DNA from: CAZYJR01 sp964647905
GTDB lineage: Bacteria > Desulfobacterota > DSM-4660 > Desulfatiglandales > HGW-15
Assembly (NCBI GenBank): GCA_964647905.1
Contig: CAZYJR010000034.1
Location: forward strand, 1-43,131
Length of the DNA stretch: 43,131 nucleotides
Direction: 5' to 3'
The position numbers and the translations under genes are program-made. Below, piece by piece: positions 39,145-43,131 of this stretch (the stretch's first letter is position 1; every line of letters starts with the position of its first letter). The notes below the pieces were generated by a model, which had not been told where the DNA came from, made no database searches, and saw only the letters and a program-made list of their open reading frames with translations.

Positions 39145-41250
39145 ATGGACAAGTTGCGGGGCCTGATCCTCTGCTCTGTGATCGGGGCCGGGCTCTCCAC
39201 GGTACCCGCCCAGTTGTTGACGGTCAGGGAGTTCCTGGACCAGTTTCACGGAAACGAGATAACCATCTCCCTGGTCCTGTGTTGCTGGCTCCTGCTCACA
39301 GGGGCGGGGAGCTTGGCCGCGAGCCTGGTGAAGAGGCCCGGATTGGGCCTCTACGGGTCTCTCTGCCTCCTGCTCGCCGTCTGGCCGCTCCTCCAGTTGA
39401 CCGGCATTCGATGGGTCCGTGAGCTGGCCTTCACCCACGGGAGCTCGCCGGGTTTCTACGGGATTTTCGTCTACGTCCTGGCAACCACAGCGCCTTACTG
39501 CCTGTTGGCGGGTTTCATCCTCCCCTGCGCCCTCTCGGCGGTCAGGAGCCTGGGCTCTTCTCTCTCCTCAGGCGGGCTCTACATAACGGACAGCATCGGA
39601 GACATAGCCGGGGGCGCGGCATTCAGCTTTTTCCTGGTCTATTGGCTCCGCCCCTTCCAGGCGGTGGTGGTAACATCGGCCGTGCTGCTGGCGGCATCCT
39701 TGGCGTTGCTCGCCGCCGCCCGCAAGGGGATCCTGTTGGCCGCCGGGGCCGTGCTGGGTGTCGCACTTGTCTTCTTCGGCACCCAACGGGGATTCGAGCT
39801 GGAGACGCTCGAGTGGCGCTACGGCGAGATTGTGCGGTACGCGGAATCACCCTACGGCAGGGTGGTGGTCACCAGGGAGGGCTCGCAGTATACCTTCTGG
39901 GAATCAGGGATGCCCGTGACTTCGGGCTACGACACCGCGGCCCTGGAGGAGCGCATCCATTACCCCTTGAGCCAGCTCGACCGCGTGGAAAGGGTGCTGC
40001 TGGTCTCAGGGGGCATGGGCGGTGCGATCAGAGAGGTGGAAAAGTACCGGCCCCGAGAAATCCATTATGTGGAGCTCGACCCGGCGGTGACACGCGCCGC
40101 CACAGACTTGGGGCTGTTGCGGGAGAGCCCCGGACTCTCCATCAAGAACATTGACGGCCGCCGCTTTCTCAGGGAGACCGTCACGGACTACGACGCCGTC
40201 ATACTGGATCTCCCCGACCCTGACACCTTCCAGACCAACCGGTTCTTCACCTCCCGCTTCTTCGGCCTGGTCCGGGAGCGCCTTCGCCCTGGCGGGGTGT
40301 TTTCCTTCGCCCTGGACTACTATCCCAATTATCTGAGCGAAGAGACGCGCCGAAAGATCTCTTCCATCCACAACACCGCCGCCCTCCACTTCGAGGAGGT
40401 GCTCCTGCTCCCGGGGGAAAAGGCCTACTTCCTGTGCAGGAACGGCCCCTTGAGCTCCCGCATCCCCGAGCGGCTGGAGGTGCTCGGCATCCCCACCACG
40501 TACATAAAGGGCTACTACCATGGGAACGTCACCCCGGAGAGGATGGGGATGCTAAAGGAGGCCCTTGATCCCGGGGAGCCCGTGAACACCGACTTCCGGC
40601 CCCGTGTCATGAATCTGGTCTTCCAGGAGTGGTTCAAGATGCACGAGACGTCTCCCACGCCTTTCCTGGCCGTCCTGGGGATCCTGGCCGGCCTCTACGT
40701 GGTCTTCATGAAAAGGGAGGAATACACCCTGTTTACCACCGGGCTTGCCACCATGGGCCTGGAGATGGTGGTGATCTTTACCTTCCAGGTCCTCCACGGC
40801 TACGTGTACCTGGAAATCGGGGCCATAGTTACGGCGTTCCTGGCCGGGCTGCTGCCCGGGGCCGCGGCCGGGAGGCTTGGGCTGGGAAGCGCAAGGGCCA
40901 GGGTCCTCTTAGCTGACCTCTTGCTTCTCTCAGGGGTTGCGGCCTATTATGGATGGCTGGCTTACGGCAGCACCGACATCCCCCCCGGATGGTTTCTGGT
41001 TTACGGGTTCGTCTTTTCCTTTTTCTCCGGGTTTCAATTTCCGGCGGCGACCGAGTTGATAGGGGAGGAAAAGAGCCCGGCTGCAGGGTGCCTGGCCGCT
41101 GACATGGCCGGTGCGGCCATAGGGACCTTGGCCGTGGGAGCGGTCCTGATCCCCCTCATGGGCATCCGGGCCGCTGCGGCGGCCTTGATCCTGGTCAAGG
41201 TCTCGAGCATCCTCTTGATCCTGGCCGGTGCCCGGGCGCGGCCTGTTTGA
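39145..41250 (+). CDS. Membrane-bound spermidine synthase-like protein (polytopic, with SAM-type Rossmann domain)
   Basis: A 701-residue protein. About six to seven membrane helices come first (roughly 5-215), then a soluble spermidine synthase-like domain (about 225-490), then six or so further helices to the C-terminus. The Rossmann part shows VERVLLVSGGMGGAIREV (GxGxG-type), IHYVELDP, NIDGRRFL and YDAVILDLPDPDTFQTNRFF, as in aminopropyltransferases. Whether it is an aminopropyltransferase or a methyltransferase cannot be told from sequence. The arrangement AMMECR1, this protein, then AmrS suggests an envelope-associated modification system. The ATG at 39145 follows AMMECR1 by 32 bases. Its TGA overlaps a TTG possible start of the radical SAM gene. 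Confidence 0.85.
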   Translation: MDKLRGLILCSVIGAGLSTVPAQLLTVREFLDQFHGNEITISLVLCCWLLLTGAGSLAASLVKRPGLGLYGSLCLLLAVWPLLQLTGIRWVRELAFTHGSSPGFYGIFVYVLATTAPYCLLAGFILPCALSAVRSLGSSLSSGGLYITDSIGDIAGGAAFSFFLVYWLRPFQAVVVTSAVLLAASLALLAAARKGILLAAGAVLGVALVFFGTQRGFELETLEWRYGEIVRYAESPYGRVVVTREGSQYTFWESGMPVTSGYDTAALEERIHYPLSQLDRVERVLLVSGGMGGAIREVEKYRPREIHYVELDPAVTRAATDLGLLRESPGLSIKNIDGRRFLRETVTDYDAVILDLPDPDTFQTNRFFTSRFFGLVRERLRPGGVFSFALDYYPNYLSEETRRKISSIHNTAALHFEEVLLLPGEKAYFLCRNGPLSSRIPERLEVLGIPTTYIKGYYHGNVTPERMGMLKEALDPGEPVNTDFRPRVMNLVFQEWFKMHETSPTPFLAVLGILAGLYVVFMKREEYTLFTTGLATMGLEMVVIFTFQVLHGYVYLEIGAIVTAFLAGLLPGAAAGRLGLGSARARVLLADLLLLSGVAAYYGWLAYGSTDIPPGWFLVYGFVFSFFSGFQFPAATELIGEEKSPAAGCLAADMAGAAIGTLAVGAVLIPLMGIRAAAAALILVKVSSILLILAGARARPV

Positions 41251-41276
41251 GCCGCGAGGAATGGAGAGTTTGGTTC

Positions 41277-42455
41277 ATGGAAAGGGTAATGACCAGAAAG
41301 GAGTTCCTTAGGACAGTGGCCCTGGGTGTGCCCGGGCTCCTTTGCGCCTCGACCTTGCCCGCACGGGCCATGGAAAGGTCTCCCTGCCGCGGGAGCGTGA
41401 AGGGGGAGATCTTCAAGGGAGAGGCCCCGGCTGAGCCCTGGAAGTGGTCGGTGGAGGCCTTTCACTACGCCTCTTACGGGAGCAAGGTCCAGTGCCTGGT
41501 ATGCCCGAACAGGTGCATGCTCTCGCCCGGGGACAGGAGCATTTGCCGCTCCCGGGTCAATATCGACGGCAAGCTCTATTCCCTGGCCTATGGGAACCCC
41601 TGCGCGGTCAATGTGGACCCCATAGAGAAGAAGCCCCTGAATCACTTCCTTCCCGGCACACCCGTTTTTTCCATCGCGGCCGCCGGGTGCAACCTGAGGT
41701 GCCTTAACTGCCAGAACTGGACCATCTCCCAGCGCCGGCCGGAAGAGGTCAGGCACACGGAGCTGTTCCCCGAGGCCGTGGTAAGGGCGGCGGCCGAGAG
41801 GGGGGCGCCTTCAATAGCCTACACCTACTCCGAGGCGGTGACCTTCTACGAGTACATGTTCGACACCGCGAGGCTGGCCCGGGAGGCCGGTATCAAGAAT
41901 GTCCTGGTCTCAAACGGATACATCAACCAGGGCCCCTTGGAAGATCTGGCCGAGTACCTGGACGGTGCCAACATCAATCTCAAGTCCTTTGAAGACAGCA
42001 TCTACCGGTGCCTGAACGGAGGCGCCCTGGAGCCGGTCCTGAGGACCCTGCGCACCCTGCACGAGCGCGGCGTATGGCTGGAGATCACCACCCTTGTGGT
42101 GCCCACCTACGTGGATGACGCTGACATGATCAGGCGCATGTGCGGGTGGATCCTGGACGAGCTGGGGCCCGACCATCCCCTGCACCTCACCAGGTTCCAT
42201 CCCGCATATAAGCTCACCCGGCTGCCCGCCACACCGGTGGAGACCCTGGAGCGGTTCAGGGACCTGGCCATGGCCGAGGGCATCAATTACGTATACGTGG
42301 GCAATGTCCCGGGCCACCAGGGCGGGCACACCTATTGCCGGGGCTGCGGCAGGATGATCATCGAGCGCCGGGGCTATTTCCTGGGCCGCTTCCAGGTCGA
42401 GGACGGGCGGTGCTCCCATTGCGGGGAGGCGGTCCCCGGCCGCTGGTCTCCCTAG
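41277..42455 (+). CDS. amrS: AmmeMemoRadiSam system radical SAM enzyme (AmrS-like), with possible export signal
   Basis: A 392-residue radical SAM protein. The SAM [4Fe-4S] motif CxxxCxxC is CNLRCLNC (about 138-145). Before it lies a Cys-rich segment (CLVCPNRCMLSPGDRSICRSR) typical of AmrS/PflA-like activases, and after it YTYSEAVTFYEYMFDTARLA, VSNGYINQGPLEDL and NINLKSFEDSIY. The C-terminus adds a zinc ribbon (CRGCGRMI...CSHCGE). The N-terminus MTRKEFLRTVALGVPGLLCA looks like a Tat-type signal with RK in place of RR. I chose the ATG at 41277 (GGAGAG upstream); an ATG at 41289 or the TTG at 41247 are alternatives. It may be exported with folded cofactor or be membrane-tethered; this is inference. 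Confidence 0.9.
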   Translation: MERVMTRKEFLRTVALGVPGLLCASTLPARAMERSPCRGSVKGEIFKGEAPAEPWKWSVEAFHYASYGSKVQCLVCPNRCMLSPGDRSICRSRVNIDGKLYSLAYGNPCAVNVDPIEKKPLNHFLPGTPVFSIAAAGCNLRCLNCQNWTISQRRPEEVRHTELFPEAVVRAAAERGAPSIAYTYSEAVTFYEYMFDTARLAREAGIKNVLVSNGYINQGPLEDLAEYLDGANINLKSFEDSIYRCLNGGALEPVLRTLRTLHERGVWLEITTLVVPTYVDDADMIRRMCGWILDELGPDHPLHLTRFHPAYKLTRLPATPVETLERFRDLAMAEGINYVYVGNVPGHQGGHTYCRGCGRMIIERRGYFLGRFQVEDGRCSHCGEAVPGRWSP

Positions 42456-42538
42456 TCCGTCAGGGCCCGGGCCGGATTTTCCATGGACTCGGCATGAGCC
42501 GCCCAGACGGAGGTGTCGACCAGGACATCAGCCTTCAT
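42452..42538 (-). pseudogene. Truncated VapC (PIN domain) toxin stub
   Basis: From an ATG at 42538 that overlaps the vapB stop region, 28 codons encode MKADVLVDTSVWAAHAES and a short unrelated tail, ending in TAG at 42454-42452. VLVDTSVW with its first catalytic Asp is the canonical VapC N-terminus; the other PIN acidic residues are gone. The tail overlaps the 3' end of amrS, so the deletion that removed the toxin ended at amrS. Confidence 0.65.
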
Positions 42539-42734
42539 CCAGTTCCATCTCCCTCAGATCTCTCCAGTTGTTTTCAAGATGCAGGGTTCCCCTCAGGTCA
42601 AGGAGCTTCTGCAGGCGTTTCTTGTTGACGAATTCCTGGAGGACCAGGTTGATTGCCTGCGACCTGTTCTTGGCGCCCGTGAGGCCCATCACCTCCTCGA
42701 GGATCCCTTCGTCCACATTCAAGGTGGTTCGCAT
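42528..42734 (-). CDS. vapB: VapB-type antitoxin (orphan)
   Basis: A 68-residue protein, MRTTLNVDEGILEEVMGLTG, then AKNRSQAINLVLQEFVNKKR and a C-terminal ENNWRDLREMELDEG. This is the VapB (DUF2191-type) antitoxin pattern: an N-terminal ribbon-helix-helix DNA-binding segment and an acidic tail that wraps the toxin. The ATG at 42734 has GAGGAG six bases upstream. The toxin gene downstream is reduced to a stub, so the antitoxin has no local partner. It may still regulate its promoter or neutralise a distant VapC. Confidence 0.8.
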   Translation of the reverse strand: MRTTLNVDEGILEEVMGLTGAKNRSQAINLVLQEFVNKKRLQKLLDLRGTLHLENNWRDLREMELDEG

Positions 42735-42779
42735 GGCTGACTCCTCGCTCTTTATGATAAAACTATATGACAAATAGTG

Positions 42780-43131
42780 ATGCTTTCAAGAGGAAAGATA
42801 AAGGCTTCCCCGGCGTGGAAAGACATGGCGTTACAGGGGGTGATTTTGGCCTTGAGTGTGCTCATTGTCCGGCGGCTTGTTGTTGGCTCCGCCAGGGAGG
42901 ATCGAGGCGCTGTCATCACCGTGGTGACCCTGGGGGAGGGGGCCACAGCCCAGGTCGCCGCCAAGGCCTTAGGTGGAACCTCTTCACCCTTGGCTCAACC
43001 GAGAATGAAGGGGCAAACCACGGAAAAAGGCGAATCATGAGCCGTTACCCAGTTCCACGTTGCGCGTTGAGGAGCCGTGGAAGGGTTTTCTCCACGCCAT
43101 CTCTTTTCAAGGTCGCCGGTCATATATTTTC
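42780..43131. other. 352-bp right edge without recognisable gene
   Basis: An open frame on the plus strand (42777-43040) and one on the minus strand (42752-42964) exist, but neither shows a domain or a ribosome site. The region upstream of vapB (42735-42780) is AT-rich and may contain the vapB promoter. Nothing else is supported. Confidence 0.4.

Noticed and set aside
1..43131. CRISPR arrays, tRNA or rRNA genes
   Set aside because: No regularly spaced repeat array and no cloverleaf or rRNA-like sequence was recognised by eye; a tRNAscan or Infernal run would be decisive.

Overview
The window looks like a chromosomal contig from an anaerobic, GC-rich Desulfobacterota-type (deltaproteobacterial) bacterium. 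This is inferred from a siroheme decarboxylase of the alternative heme pathway next to hemL, a Rex regulator with its operator, a RACo-like corrinoid activator, a TRAP-type amino-acid catabolic cluster, a PSP1/RicT protein in a tmk-holB-metG run, and delta-type chemoreceptors. No 16S rRNA or tRNA was seen, so the assignment is an inference.

Layout. Positions 1-4,013 are accessory and decayed: a 126-bp repeat that starts at base 1 and recurs at 3888-4013, remnants of a Y2 transposase and of a tyrosine recombinase, an intact Fic protein with its own strong promoter, three copies of a short AAAACAGTTAC-type repeat, a frameshifted gene of unknown family and a DUF1992 fragment. Positions 4,054-7,760 hold ahbB-hemL and the ATP synthase Fo genes atpZ-atpI-atpB-atpE with a terminator. 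Rex (+) follows and converges with uvrA-pdxA-patatin (-). Positions 13,337-17,244 hold a frameshifted chemoreceptor, a RACo-like ATPase without its ferredoxin domain, and a DksA-like protein.

Positions 17,522-29,455 are the most interesting block. An IclR regulator with a well-formed promoter and a candidate operator precedes eleven co-directional genes: PanB-like aldolase, a TIM-barrel-like protein, glutamate dehydrogenase family enzyme, creatinase/ectoine-hydrolase-type M24 enzyme, Asp/Glu racemase family enzyme, M20 amidohydrolase, a complete DctPQM TRAP transporter, EutB-like dehydratase and RidA. The parts resemble (hydroxy)ectoine utilisation but with a different complement, so I read it as import and stepwise hydrolysis, elimination and deamination of a cyclic or acylated amino-acid-like solute. 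Two of its genes carry in-frame TAG codons inside otherwise conserved sequence.

Positions 29,609-34,796 are housekeeping (tmk, holB, ricT, metG, nth). Positions 35,084-38,304 are signal transduction (truncated PAS-HisKA protein, cheW, a chemoreceptor lacking its signalling tip). Positions 38,335-42,455 carry an AMMECR1 / membrane spermidine-synthase-like / radical SAM (AmrS) cassette under a promoter predicted to give a leaderless mRNA. The right end has an orphan VapB antitoxin with a VapC stub, then about 350 bp with no recognisable gene.

Several one-base frameshifts lie at or near homopolymers, so part of the gene damage may be sequencing or assembly error rather than biology.
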